This document shows, piece by piece, positions 25,489 to 32,582 of a stretch of DNA of 32,582 bases. A program made the position numbers and the translations under genes. Within the stretch, counting starts at the first letter, position 1. Every line of letters starts with the position of its first letter. Source of the stretch: Chloroflexota bacterium (GTDB taxonomy: Bacteria; Chloroflexota; Anaerolineae; UBA1429); assembly GCA_019873625.1 (NCBI GenBank), contig JAIOAW010000029.1:1-32582 (forward strand), read 5' to 3'. The notes beneath the pieces were generated by a model. The model worked only from the letters and a program-made list of their open reading frames with translations. It was not told where the DNA came from and made no database searches.

Positions 25489-26160
25489 TTACACCGCGGA
25501 TTTTGTGTAATCGCACAAGTCTTGGAGGGGGCAATCGGCGCAGCGAGGCTTACGGGCGGCGCAAAGGGTGCGCCCATGTTGGATCATCAAGAGGTGGAAG
25601 GGATAGTACTCTTCCGGCGGCACGAGTGCCTCCAGCGCCTCGTGCGCTTTGGCGGCATCGGTGCGCGCCTTAAAGAGGCCCAAGCGCCCCGCCACGCGGT
25701 GAACGTGCGTATCCACCGGCAAGGCGGGTTTGCCGAGCGAAAATAAAAGGACGCAGGCCGCCGTCTTGGGGCCGACGCCCGGCAGGCCGAGGAGATATTC
25801 CCGCGCTTGGGGGACGGGCATTCTTGCCAAAAAGTCGAGGTTCAGCGCGCCGCGTTCGGCCTGGATCTGCCGCAAGATATGCTGAATGCGGGGCGCTTTG
25901 ATGTTAGCCAACCCTCCCACGCGGATGGCCTCCGCCACGGCGCTCAGAGGGGCCTCCATCACCGCCTGCCAGGTGGGGAAGCGCGCCTGAAGCGCCTCAA
26001 AGGCCTTGGCGGAGTTGTCATCGTTCGTATTCTGCGAGAGGATGGTCAAGATCAGTTCGCTCAACGGGTCGCGCCGAGCCTTGCGCGCCGGCTCGCCGTA
26101 ATAGGCGCGCAAACGCATCAAGACCTCAGCCGCCTTTTGGCGCAGGGGAGCGTCCTCCAT
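25489..26160 (-). CDS. nth: Endonuclease III (DNA glycosylase/AP lyase)
   Basis: Base-excision repair enzyme that removes oxidised pyrimidines and cuts the abasic site. The 223-aa product has the helix-hairpin-helix LPGVGPKTAACVLL (Lys about 130) and the catalytic Asp in LPVDTHVHRVAGRL (about 148). A [4Fe-4S] loop follows: Cys200, Cys207, Cys210 and Cys216 in the C-X6-C-X2-C-X5-C pattern. The ATG at 26160 has GCGAGG 8 nt upstream; a GTG at 26181 is an alternative start. It follows the DUF1858 gene's terminator with no clear promoter, so expression by read-through is possible. Confidence 0.97.
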   Translation of the reverse strand: MEDAPLRQKAAEVLMRLRAYYGEPARKARRDPLSELILTILSQNTNDDNSAKAFEALQARFPTWQAVMEAPLSAVAEAIRVGGLANIKAPRIQHILRQIQAERGALNLDFLARMPVPQAREYLLGLPGVGPKTAACVLLFSLGKPALPVDTHVHRVAGRLGLFKARTDAAKAHEALEALVPPEEYYPFHLLMIQHGRTLCAARKPRCADCPLQDLCDYTKSAV

Positions 26161-26202
26161 CGGAGATGCCTCGCCCTCCACCTGTTAGAATCGCGGATGA
26201 AA

Positions 26203-26233
26203 AGGGCTGAGAGAGGTGCGCTCCCTCAGCCCT
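26203..26233 (-). terminator. Terminator of the DUF1858 gene
   Basis: 9-bp stem 26203-26211 / 26225-26233 (AGGGCTGAG / CTCAGCCCT) with inner pairing, followed on the minus strand by TTTTC. It lies 35 nt after the stop. Confidence 0.8.
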
Positions 26234-26268
26234 GCCGGCCTCATCGCAACAAGGGAAGGGGTTCTTCC

Positions 26269-26490
26269 TTAGTCGTTCTTTTCCTTGGCCTGCTCGCCTT
26301 CGATCACCGCATTGAGGTCTTTGACGAGGGCCTCGACGTCAATGCCGTGGGCGAGGGCGCCCTGTTCGAGCGACTCAAAACGCGCCACCGCACAGCCAAT
26401 GCAGAACAGCCCGTGGCTCAAAAAGACGCGCACCGTCTGCGGATACTGCTGGACGATCTCTTCAATGGGCATTTCTTTGGTAACGGTCAT
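26269..26490 (-). CDS. DUF1858 domain protein
   Basis: Small 73-aa cytoplasmic protein of the DUF1858 (hybrid cluster protein-associated) family. The Cys pair C30-x2-C33 in HGLFCIGCAVARFE is the family signature, and the rest is helical (GIDVEALVKDLNAVIEGE). Proposed roles include disulfide or metal handling; no hcp-like gene is near. AGGAGG is 5 nt before the ATG. It is a single-gene transcript with a strong promoter and terminator, which suggests real expression. Confidence 0.88.
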   Translation of the reverse strand: MTVTKEMPIEEIVQQYPQTVRVFLSHGLFCIGCAVARFESLEQGALAHGIDVEALVKDLNAVIEGEQAKEKND

Positions 26491-26545
26491 TTTGCCTCCT
26501 TAGCGCAGCCTATCCGCCACGCTCTACCTATGCAAACGCAAGAAA

Positions 26546-26574
26546 ATTATAGTGTTTTTCTCAAGAATCTGCAA
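26546..26574 (-). promoter_or_regulatory. Promoter of the DUF1858 gene
   Basis: TTGCAG at 26569-26574, 17-nt spacer, TATAAT at 26546-26551, on the minus strand. Confidence 0.8.
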
Positions 26575-26581
26575 ATCGCCC

Positions 26582-28249
26582 TTACGGCGTGAGCAGGCCG
26601 CGTTCGCGCGCCTCGCTGTATAGCACGCGCCGGGTGAGCATATGCCAGCGGGCGATGGTGCGGAAGCGATCGCTGGAATCGTGCATCGGGCCGATTTGCA
26701 CGCCCTGCACGCGGGCATCCACCGCATAGTTGTACACGGGTTGATAGAGCAAGATGGAAGGCACCTCTTCAGCAAAGAGATATTGGAAATGCTGATACAA
26801 TTCAAAGCGCCGTTTGCGGTCGGTAATGGAGCGCGCCTCGGCCAAGAGGGCATCTGCCTCGGGGTTGATAAAGTTGGCAAAGTTTAGCCCCTCTTCGCTG
26901 GCCTGGCTCGAATGCCAATAGGGGTAGGGGTCGGGGTCCGGTGGAAGGTTTTGCCACCCGCTCAAGATGGCATCGTAGCGCCGCAGGCGCAACTGCTGGC
27001 CCACCAGTTCCTCCCAAGGCACGGCCTGCGGGATGGCGCGAATGCCCACCTCGGCCAACTGATCGCGGATGGCCTCGATGAACTTGATGCGCACGGGGTC
27101 ATCCTCGTTGGTGGCCAAGGTGAATTCGAGTTTGATTTGGCCCCTCTCGCGCACGCCGTCGCCGTTCTCGTCGAACCAACCCGCCTCCTCCAACAGGGCA
27201 CGCGCCTTGCGCGGGTCATAGGTATAGCGGCGGACGTTCGGATCATAGGCCCAGGAATCGGGCAAGATGGGGCTGTGGATGACGATGCCCTGGCCATCGA
27301 GGATCGTATCCACCAGTTTCTGCCGGTCAATGGCCCACATCATCGCCTGGCGCACGTTGCGGTCTTGGAAGACGGCGCGATCCAGGTTGAGAAAGATCAG
27401 GTTATATCCGGAAAGGGGCGCTGAATAGAGGGTCAAAGAGTCATCACGGCGCACCGCTCCCAGGTTCTGGGGGAGGACGCGGGCGATGCCCTCCACCTCG
27501 CCGCGTTTGCGCGCCTCAAAGGCGCTGGCGGCATCGGGGTAAAAGTAGAATTCCAGCCGCCCGAGATAGGGCCGCGCCCCGTGATACGAGGGGTTGGCCA
27601 CCAAGACGATGCGTTTGGCGCTCACCTCCTCCACCTTGAAGGGTCCTGTGCCGATGGGCGCGGCGTTGAAAGGGCTTTTCTCCAATTCGGCCACGGGCAC
27701 GCTCCCCAGGATGTGCCTCGGCAAGATGCCCAGCGTCGTATAATCTAAAAAGGGCGCGAAGGGTTCCCTCAGCCGAAAGCGAAGGGTGTAATCATCCACC
27801 TGCTCGACCACGACGTTGCGCCACATATCGGCCAAAAAGGGCACCCCTTTGAAATCCTGGCTTTGGATGACGCCAATAGTAAAGACCACGTCCGCCGCCG
27901 AAAAGGGCGCACCGTCGTGCCAGAGCACATCATTGCGCAGGTAAAAGGTATAGGTGAGGCCGTCGGGCGAGATCTCCCAACGTTCGGCGAGGTTCGGCAC
28001 GATCTCACCGCGCTCGTTAACGCGCGTCAGCCCGTCAAAGATCAAGGCCACCAAGTCTTGATCTACGGGGTTCGATTGGCAGAGCACGGGGTTGATGGCC
28101 AAAGGGTTGCCGGGGATGCCCTCGGTGTAGGTGCCGCCCTCTTCGGGCACCAACACCGTCGTGCGGTTAAAGGCCACGTACCCCATCGCGCCCACCAGAA
28201 CCAAGATGGTCAGGAGCGCGATGGCGACCTGCAGGCGAATTCGCCCCAT
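26582..28249 (-). CDS. Peptide/nickel-type ABC substrate-binding protein (SBP_bac_5)
   Basis: Extracytoplasmic solute-binding protein, 555 aa, of the oligopeptide/dipeptide family. Residues 6-26 (QVAIALLTILVLVGAMGYVAF) form a hydrophobic anchor or signal with no lipobox Cys. The SBP family 5 pattern follows: LIFDGLTRVNERGEIVPNLA, WEISPDGLTYTFYLR, APFSAADVVFTIGV, and APIGTGPFKVEEV. GGGAG stands 9 nt before the ATG. It is 21 nt downstream of secG and probably cotranscribed. No permease or ATPase partner is nearby, so the transporter must be encoded elsewhere. Peptide is the likely ligand; nickel or sugar is possible. Confidence 0.9.
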   Translation of the reverse strand: MGRIRLQVAIALLTILVLVGAMGYVAFNRTTVLVPEEGGTYTEGIPGNPLAINPVLCQSNPVDQDLVALIFDGLTRVNERGEIVPNLAERWEISPDGLTYTFYLRNDVLWHDGAPFSAADVVFTIGVIQSQDFKGVPFLADMWRNVVVEQVDDYTLRFRLREPFAPFLDYTTLGILPRHILGSVPVAELEKSPFNAAPIGTGPFKVEEVSAKRIVLVANPSYHGARPYLGRLEFYFYPDAASAFEARKRGEVEGIARVLPQNLGAVRRDDSLTLYSAPLSGYNLIFLNLDRAVFQDRNVRQAMMWAIDRQKLVDTILDGQGIVIHSPILPDSWAYDPNVRRYTYDPRKARALLEEAGWFDENGDGVRERGQIKLEFTLATNEDDPVRIKFIEAIRDQLAEVGIRAIPQAVPWEELVGQQLRLRRYDAILSGWQNLPPDPDPYPYWHSSQASEEGLNFANFINPEADALLAEARSITDRKRRFELYQHFQYLFAEEVPSILLYQPVYNYAVDARVQGVQIGPMHDSSDRFRTIARWHMLTRRVLYSEARERGLLTP

Positions 28250-28270
28250 ACCGGTCGGCTCCCGTTTGGA

Positions 28271-28489
28271 TTATTTGACGATGACGCTCAAGATGGAGGT
28301 GAGGAAGAAGACGACGGCCAAGATGATGGTCAGGTTATACATCGTCTTTTCGATGCCGCGCCTCGTGCGGTAGATGGAACTATCGGAGCCGAACACGCCC
28401 CCGAGGCCCTCTCCCTTGCTTTGCATCACGGTCAGGGCAATCAGCGCGGCTGAAATGATGATCTGCACGATGTTCAGATAGATCCTCAA
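28271..28489 (-). CDS. secG: Preprotein translocase subunit SecG
   Basis: Small membrane subunit of SecYEG, 72 aa from the TTG at 28487-28489. Two hydrophobic helices (YLNIVQIIISAALIALTVMQ and TMYNLTIILAVVFFLTSIL) flank the loop GLGGVFGSDSS, the SecG pattern. The start is inferred: TTG at 28489 has AGGAGG 8 nt upstream, whereas TTG at 28495 has only 2 nt and no ATG exists. A strong promoter lies 74-101 nt upstream. Confidence 0.9.
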   Translation of the reverse strand: MRIYLNIVQIIISAALIALTVMQSKGEGLGGVFGSDSSIYRTRRGIEKTMYNLTIILAVVFFLTSILSVIVK

Positions 28490-28604
28490 GCCCAATGCCT
28501 CCTAAAACGCGGCCAATGTGGATAGATACGTTAGGGCGCCCAGGGGGCGCTTGACGCGCCTCATTATAGCAGGATTGTCCGCCCTGGCAACTCCTCATAC
28601 CTTT
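28490..28604 (-). promoter_or_regulatory. secG promoter and leader
   Basis: TTGCCA at 28585-28590, 16-nt spacer, TATAAT at 28563-28568, on the minus strand. The leader of about 65 nt includes a GGCGC/GCGCC hairpin near 28545-28559 and the AGGAGG of secG. Confidence 0.8.
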
Positions 28605-28830
28605 CGAGAGGCGGGGGCGTCGTACCGCCCCTTCCGCAGGGGGAACGGGAGGCCCGCGCTCCGACTGTGGAGTGCTGGTTCAGCATTTGCCGGAGGGCGT
28701 TTGGCCCTCACCCTGGCCCTCTCCCGCGCCAGCGCGGGAGAGGGGAAAAGAATACGGGGCGCCTGCCGCGTGGCGTTCCTTCTCCCACGTCGCGTGGGAG
28801 AGGGTTGGGGTGAGGGGGAGCGCGATGCTC
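28605..28830. repeat. Dispersed palindromic repeat cluster 3
   Basis: Intergenic block between the divergent secG and lysC promoters. It contains GGAGGCCCGCGCTCC near 28650, CCCTCTCCCGCGC...GCGCGGGAGAGGGG near 28717-28745, and a copy of the 68-bp unit around 28758-28828 (GCGTGGCGTTCC, palindrome CTCCCACG/CGTGGGAG, then GGGTGAGGGGGAGCGCG). The same modules occur in the other two clusters. No gene. Confidence 0.85.
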
Positions 28831-28848
28831 GCCCATTCTGGCCATCTT

Positions 28849-28876
28849 TTGGCACCTCAGAGGGGTTGTGTATAAT
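28849..28876 (+). promoter_or_regulatory. Promoter of the lysC-asd operon
   Basis: TTGGCA at 28849-28854, 16-nt spacer, TATAAT at 28871-28876, on the plus strand. Start about 28883, giving a leader of about 170 nt. Confidence 0.78.
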
Positions 28877-28882
28877 AAGCCA

Positions 28883-29051
28883 TAATACCTCCAAGGCGCT
28901 TGAGGTATTGGGCCGACTACTATGCCCCCTAACCCTCCGCGATGGTGCCCCCTGGCCAAGGCTGCCCCCATATGCCAGCGCCGGCATAGCGTGATACGTC
29001 TTCCGCTGGATGGCCTTTTCGTTTGAGCCTTATGCCCAGGAGGGAAGCGGT
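28883..29051 (+). promoter_or_regulatory. Structured leader of the lysC-asd operon
   Basis: The transcript should start inside a hairpin: AATACCT(C)CAAG pairs with CTTGAGGTATT (28884-28909). A TATGCC/GGCATA hairpin (28971-28988) competes with a CCAGCG/CGCTGG pairing (28974-28979 with 29004-29009). The latter is extended by CCAT/ATGG and followed by CCTTTTCGTTT. No lysine-riboswitch core or T-box motif was recognised, and no Lys/Thr-rich leader ORF exists. Regulatory class unknown. Confidence 0.5.
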
Positions 29052-30458
29052 ATGATCGTGATGAAATTCGGCGGCACCTCGGTAGGTACGGGAGAGCGCA
29101 TGGCCAACGTGGCGCGCCTTACCCAGCGCGCCTTTGAAGCGACCGGCCAAGCGCCCGTCGTGGTCGTCTCGGCGATGAACGGCGTGACGAACAGCCTACG
29201 GCGCGCCGCCGAAACGGCCGCTGCGGGCGACCCCGAAACCTTTCGGCTCATCCGCCGCGAACTTCAGGAGCGCCATTTTCAGGCCATCGCCGAATGCGTG
29301 GCCGATGTGGAACTGGCCCGGGGTTTGCGCGCCGAGGTGAGCGAACTTCTCCACGGCTTTGAGACCCTTTGCCAGAGCATTTACACCCTGGGCGAGTTGA
29401 CGCCCCGCGGGATGGACGCCGTCTCGGGGTTGGGCGAACGCCTCTCGGCGCGGATCGTGGCCGCCGCGATGCGCAGCCTTGGCCTAAAAGCCCAGATGGT
29501 CGAGGCTACCGAGATCATCATCACCGATGACCAGTTCGGCGCCGCCGCCCCCCTCTTTGAAGAGACCATCCCGCGCGCCCAGGCCAAGCTCCTGCCGCTC
29601 GTGCAGGAGGGCATCGTCCCCGTGGTGACGGGGTTCATCGGGGCCACGCGCCGGGGCGTGCCCACCACCTTGGGCCGCGGGAGCAGCGATTACAGCGCCA
29701 CCATCCTGGGGCGCTGCCTCAATGCCCAAGAGGTGTGGATTTGGACGGATGTGGATGGCGTGATGACCGCCGACCCGCGCATCGTGCCCGATGCGCGCAC
29801 CCTGCCCACCATCTCATACGGCGAAGTGGCGGAACTCTCCTTTTTCGGCGCCAAGGTGCTCCACCCGATGACGATGCAGCCCGTGGCCCAGATGGATATC
29901 CCCGTGCGGGTGCTCAACTCGTTCAACCCCGACCACCCGGGCACGCTCATCACGAACCGCCCCTCCGACCATCCCATCGTCAAGGGCATCACGGCCATCC
30001 GCGATCTGAGCCTCATCACCGTGGAAGGCCGAGGGATGCAGGGGGTGCCCGGTGTGGCGGGGCGCGTGTTCACGGCGGTGGCGCGCAGCGGCGCCAGCGT
30101 TTTGATGATTACCCAATCCTCTTCCGAGCAGAGCATCTGTTTCGTGCTGCGCACGGTGGATACGCCCGGCGTGGTCAAGGCTGTGGAGGACGAATTGGCG
30201 CTCGAATTGATGCGCGGGAGCATTGACGCCGTCCGCAGCCACGACGGGATGGCCATCATCGCCGTGGTGGGCGCGGGGATGCGCGGCAAGCCGGGCATTG
30301 CTGTGCGCGTCTTTCAGGCCCTGGCTGAAAGGAACATCAACATCGTCTCCATCGCGCAGGGGTCATCGGAGTACAATTTGAGCCTCGTCGTGGCCCAAGA
30401 GGATGTGGACGAAGGCGTGCGGGCCATCCATCGGCAGTTCGGCCTGCACGAGATTTAG
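29052..30458 (+). CDS. lysC: Aspartate kinase
   Basis: Phosphorylates aspartate, opening the lysine/threonine/methionine pathway. The 468-aa monofunctional protein starts MIVMKFGGTSVGTGERM, the N-terminal kinase motif. The conserved GRGSSDYSA follows (about residues 220-228). Two C-terminal ACT-type regions (about 320-468) contain GVPGVAGRVFTAVARSGASV and GKPGIAVRVFQALAERNINI and suggest allosteric control. The ATG has AGGAGGG 7 nt upstream; the frame extends back to 29010 without a better start. No homoserine dehydrogenase domain. It is first in an operon with asd, 21 nt away. Confidence 0.96.
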   Translation: MIVMKFGGTSVGTGERMANVARLTQRAFEATGQAPVVVVSAMNGVTNSLRRAAETAAAGDPETFRLIRRELQERHFQAIAECVADVELARGLRAEVSELLHGFETLCQSIYTLGELTPRGMDAVSGLGERLSARIVAAAMRSLGLKAQMVEATEIIITDDQFGAAAPLFEETIPRAQAKLLPLVQEGIVPVVTGFIGATRRGVPTTLGRGSSDYSATILGRCLNAQEVWIWTDVDGVMTADPRIVPDARTLPTISYGEVAELSFFGAKVLHPMTMQPVAQMDIPVRVLNSFNPDHPGTLITNRPSDHPIVKGITAIRDLSLITVEGRGMQGVPGVAGRVFTAVARSGASVLMITQSSSEQSICFVLRTVDTPGVVKAVEDELALELMRGSIDAVRSHDGMAIIAVVGAGMRGKPGIAVRVFQALAERNINIVSIAQGSSEYNLSLVVAQEDVDEGVRAIHRQFGLHEI

Positions 30459-30479
30459 CCCCAAAAGGAGGAGAGGACT

Positions 30480-31538
30480 ATGAAGCGCATCCGCGTAGGG
30501 ATCTTGGGCGCCACAGGCGCCGTGGGGCAGCGGTTCATCGCGCTCCTGACTGACCACCCGTGGTTCGAAATCACCGCCCTGGCCGCCTCGGAACGGTCTG
30601 CCGGGCTACCCTATCGCGAAGCCTGCACGTGGCGCCTCACGGCAGATTGCCCGCCTGCCGTGGCGGAGATGATCGTTCAGCCCTGCCAACCGGGGTTGGA
30701 TTGCGAGATCGTCTTCTCGGCCCTCCCCGGCGAGATGGCCCGTGAGGTGGAGGAGGAGATGGCCGCCGCGGGCTATGGCGTGCTGAGCAACGCCAGCGCC
30801 CATCGGATGGACCCCGACGTGCCGCTCCTCATCCCCGAGGTGAACCCAGACCATCTGCGCTTGGTGCCCATCCAGCAGCGCCGGCGGGGATGGGGCAAGG
30901 GGTTCATCGTAACCGACCCCAACTGTTCCACTGTGGGGCTGACGTTGGCCCTCAAACCCCTGCACGATGCCTTTGGCGTGCGGCGCGTCATCGTAACCAC
31001 GATGCAGGCCCTTTCCGGCGCGGGTTACCCCGGCGTGCCCTCGCTCGATAGCCTGGATAACGTCATCCCCTACATCCGCGGCGAGGAAGAAAAGATGATC
31101 CAGGAGCCGCGCAAACTGCTGGGCACCCTGGCCGCCGACGGCGAATCCGTCCTCCCCGCCGAGATTGCCATCAGCCCCGCCTGCAACCGCGTCTCCACGC
31201 GCGATGGGCATATGGAGACCGTCTCCGTAGAGTTGGTGCACAAGCCCTCCATCGCCGAGGTGATCGAGGCCTTTCGCCATTTTGAGAGCCTGCCCTACAA
31301 ACTCGGCTGTCCCTCGGCGGTGGAGCCGACCCTCATCGTGCGCGAAGAACCCGACCGCCCGCAGACCGTGCGCGATCGCGACGCCGGCCGGGGGATGGCT
31401 GTAACCATCGGCCGCGTGCGCCCCTGCGAGGTGTTCGACATCAAGTTCGTCCTCCTCTCGCACAACACCATCCGCGGCGCGGCCGGTGGGGCCATCTTGA
31501 ACGCCGAACTTATGGTGGCACAGGGGATGATCGGATGA
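30480..31538 (+). CDS. asd: Aspartate-semialdehyde dehydrogenase (archaeal/fungal type)
   Basis: Reduces aspartyl phosphate to aspartate semialdehyde with NADPH. The 352-aa protein opens MKRIRVGILGATGAVGQRFI (GxxGxxG Rossmann motif). The catalytic Cys is in TDPNCSTVGL, a spelling found in the archaeal/fungal class rather than the E. coli class (family knowledge). SPACNRVSTRDGHMETVSVE supports this. The ATG has AGGAGG 8 nt upstream. Its stop overlaps the next gene by ATGA. Confidence 0.96.
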   Translation: MKRIRVGILGATGAVGQRFIALLTDHPWFEITALAASERSAGLPYREACTWRLTADCPPAVAEMIVQPCQPGLDCEIVFSALPGEMAREVEEEMAAAGYGVLSNASAHRMDPDVPLLIPEVNPDHLRLVPIQQRRRGWGKGFIVTDPNCSTVGLTLALKPLHDAFGVRRVIVTTMQALSGAGYPGVPSLDSLDNVIPYIRGEEEKMIQEPRKLLGTLAADGESVLPAEIAISPACNRVSTRDGHMETVSVELVHKPSIAEVIEAFRHFESLPYKLGCPSAVEPTLIVREEPDRPQTVRDRDAGRGMAVTIGRVRPCEVFDIKFVLLSHNTIRGAAGGAILNAELMVAQGMIG

Positions 31539-32582
31539 TGTGGCCCAGGGCCAGACTTTCGGATTACCTTGGCGACTCGGTCGTTTACCGCAACCTCGAG
31601 CCGACCGATGGGCGTCTTGAGGGGTTGCACCACATCTGGCCGCGGCTGGGGCTAGACCATTACTACATCCCCCGCAAGACGACGCCCGAATACGCCGCCG
31701 CCTTGGCCGATCTCCTGGCCCAGGCCCAAAGGGCGAGGGGCCTTCGCGCCCCTTTGAGGCATATCCTTTTCATCGGCGATACGGCTATGAACGATGGCAC
31801 GGCGGCGCGCCACCTAGGGCGCTATGGCCTGATGCGCGCCTTCATCGGTGCCGAGCGCCTTGCCCAGCCGGCGAGCATCCAATGCGATGGCGACCTGATG
31901 ATCGCCAACCGCTGGGGGGCATTGGGCGAATTCATCGCTTGGGCCCAAGAAGGGGGCATCCCCTTTGATGAGAGCACGGCCCTGATCATTGACCTGGATA
32001 AAACCTTTATGGGCGCGCGGGGGCGCAACGACCGGGCCATTGACGCGGCGCGCCTGCACGCCTTGGGGCGCGTCCTCGGCGAGGCGCTGGGCGCCCAGGG
32101 GGAGCAAGCCTCCTTCCGCCACGTGTATGACGCGCTCAACCAGCCGGCCTACCACCCCTTTACCAAGGATAATCAAGATTACCTCGCTTACGTGTGCTTG
32201 ATGGTGGCCGGCGGGGTCTATGCGGAGGAGGCCTTCTGGCAAGACCTCCAGAGCGGCGCGCTCAAAACCTTTGAGGAGTTTGTGGCGCGCTGTAACGCCA
32301 AGCGGGGGGAAATGTCCGCCGGCCTTGCCCTGGCCCACGATCAAGTGTGCCAGGGGTTGGCCGCCGAGGACCCCACCCCTTTCAAGACGTTCCGCCGCGC
32401 GGAATATCTCGAAACTATCCACCGGATGGACGCCCTCTCCGATGAGGCGCCGCTTGAGGAAATCCTCCAGGGGGAAATCGTCATCACACGAGAAGTGGCG
32501 AGCCTTGCCGAATGGGCGGCCCGCCAGGGCGCGCTCCTCTTTGGCAGTTCCGACAAGCCCGATGAGGCCTCGCTCCCCACGG
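31535..32582 (+). CDS. Unrecognised HAD-like protein, N-terminal part (runs off right edge)
   Basis: 349 codons are visible. The ATG overlaps the asd TGA, so it is coupled to asd. Motifs: FIGDTAMNDG at residues 80-88, ALIIDLDKTFMGARGRND with the HAD-type DxDxT at D153-D155-T157, and FGSSDKPDEASLP (about 336-348), which resembles a HAD motif IV/cap-acidic region. The order (a GD..ND site before DxDxT) is unusual and may mean a permuted or duplicated HAD fold. A phosphatase role is plausible but not shown, and I do not know the substrate. The same codon style as neighbours argues against recent transfer. The C-terminus is missing. Confidence 0.72.
   Translation, partial: MMWPRARLSDYLGDSVVYRNLEPTDGRLEGLHHIWPRLGLDHYYIPRKTTPEYAAALADLLAQAQRARGLRAPLRHILFIGDTAMNDGTAARHLGRYGLMRAFIGAERLAQPASIQCDGDLMIANRWGALGEFIAWAQEGGIPFDESTALIIDLDKTFMGARGRNDRAIDAARLHALGRVLGEALGAQGEQASFRHVYDALNQPAYHPFTKDNQDYLAYVCLMVAGGVYAEEAFWQDLQSGALKTFEEFVARCNAKRGEMSAGLALAHDQVCQGLAAEDPTPFKTFRRAEYLETIHRMDALSDEAPLEEILQGEIVITREVASLAEWAARQGALLFGSSDKPDEASLPT

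Noticed and set aside
28921-29025. Leader peptide of the lysC operon (34 codons)
   Set aside because: No ribosome site and no enrichment for Lys, Thr or Met codons.
28883-29051. Lysine riboswitch upstream of lysC
   Set aside because: The size fits, but I find none of the conserved core I recognise for this class.

Overview
The window is a dense 32.6 kb piece of a GC-rich bacterial chromosome. It most resembles Chloroflexota, perhaps Anaerolineae. This is an inference from gene content: an archaeal/fungal-type aspartate-semialdehyde dehydrogenase, an SPFH-SHOCT protein with a small partner, a PspC/LiaF-like pair, and lipoprotein-type adaptor plus FtsX-like ABC export genes. It also rests on the dispersed palindromic intergenic repeats. 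No rRNA, tRNA, CRISPR array, prophage or transposase was found. Most genes are ordinary housekeeping genes with good ribosome sites, and many have readable -35/-10 promoters.

Region 1 (1-7680, minus strand) is a branched-chain amino acid operon in the order leader, ilvD, ilvB, ilvN, ilvC, cimA, leuA (leuA runs off the left edge). It can make valine, supply leucine's first committed step, and make isoleucine from pyruvate through citramalate rather than threonine. A near-consensus promoter at 7644-7672 precedes an untracked 31-codon ORF with 12 Ile/Val/Leu codons in 13. Its 3' end can pair with one arm of a strong downstream hairpin. This is the layout of a ribosome-mediated attenuator and is the most interesting thing in the window. 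A second, U-tailed hairpin stands just before ilvD.

Region 2 (7.7-15.1 kb) holds an EamA-type transporter divergent from mutL, a PspC/LiaF-like membrane pair, and lon and queD on the minus strand. A bidirectional terminator separates the PspC pair from lon. Region 3 (15.1-21.9 kb) is an export operon on the minus strand: lipoprotein adaptor, large FtsX-like permease, and two ATPases. One ATPase carries a C-terminal AbrB/SpoVT-like domain. A repeat block with three 68-bp tandem copies lies downstream.

Region 4 (22.1-28.6 kb, all minus) carries rplI, an SPFH-SHOCT protein with a small partner, a GNAT acetyltransferase, endonuclease III, a DUF1858 protein, an orphan peptide-binding protein and secG. 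Two further palindromic repeat blocks lie between genes here. Region 5 (28.85 kb to the end, plus) is aspartokinase, aspartate-semialdehyde dehydrogenase and an unrecognised HAD-like gene, tightly coupled behind a strong promoter and a structured 170-nt leader. All calls come from reading the sequence and translations; no database search was run.
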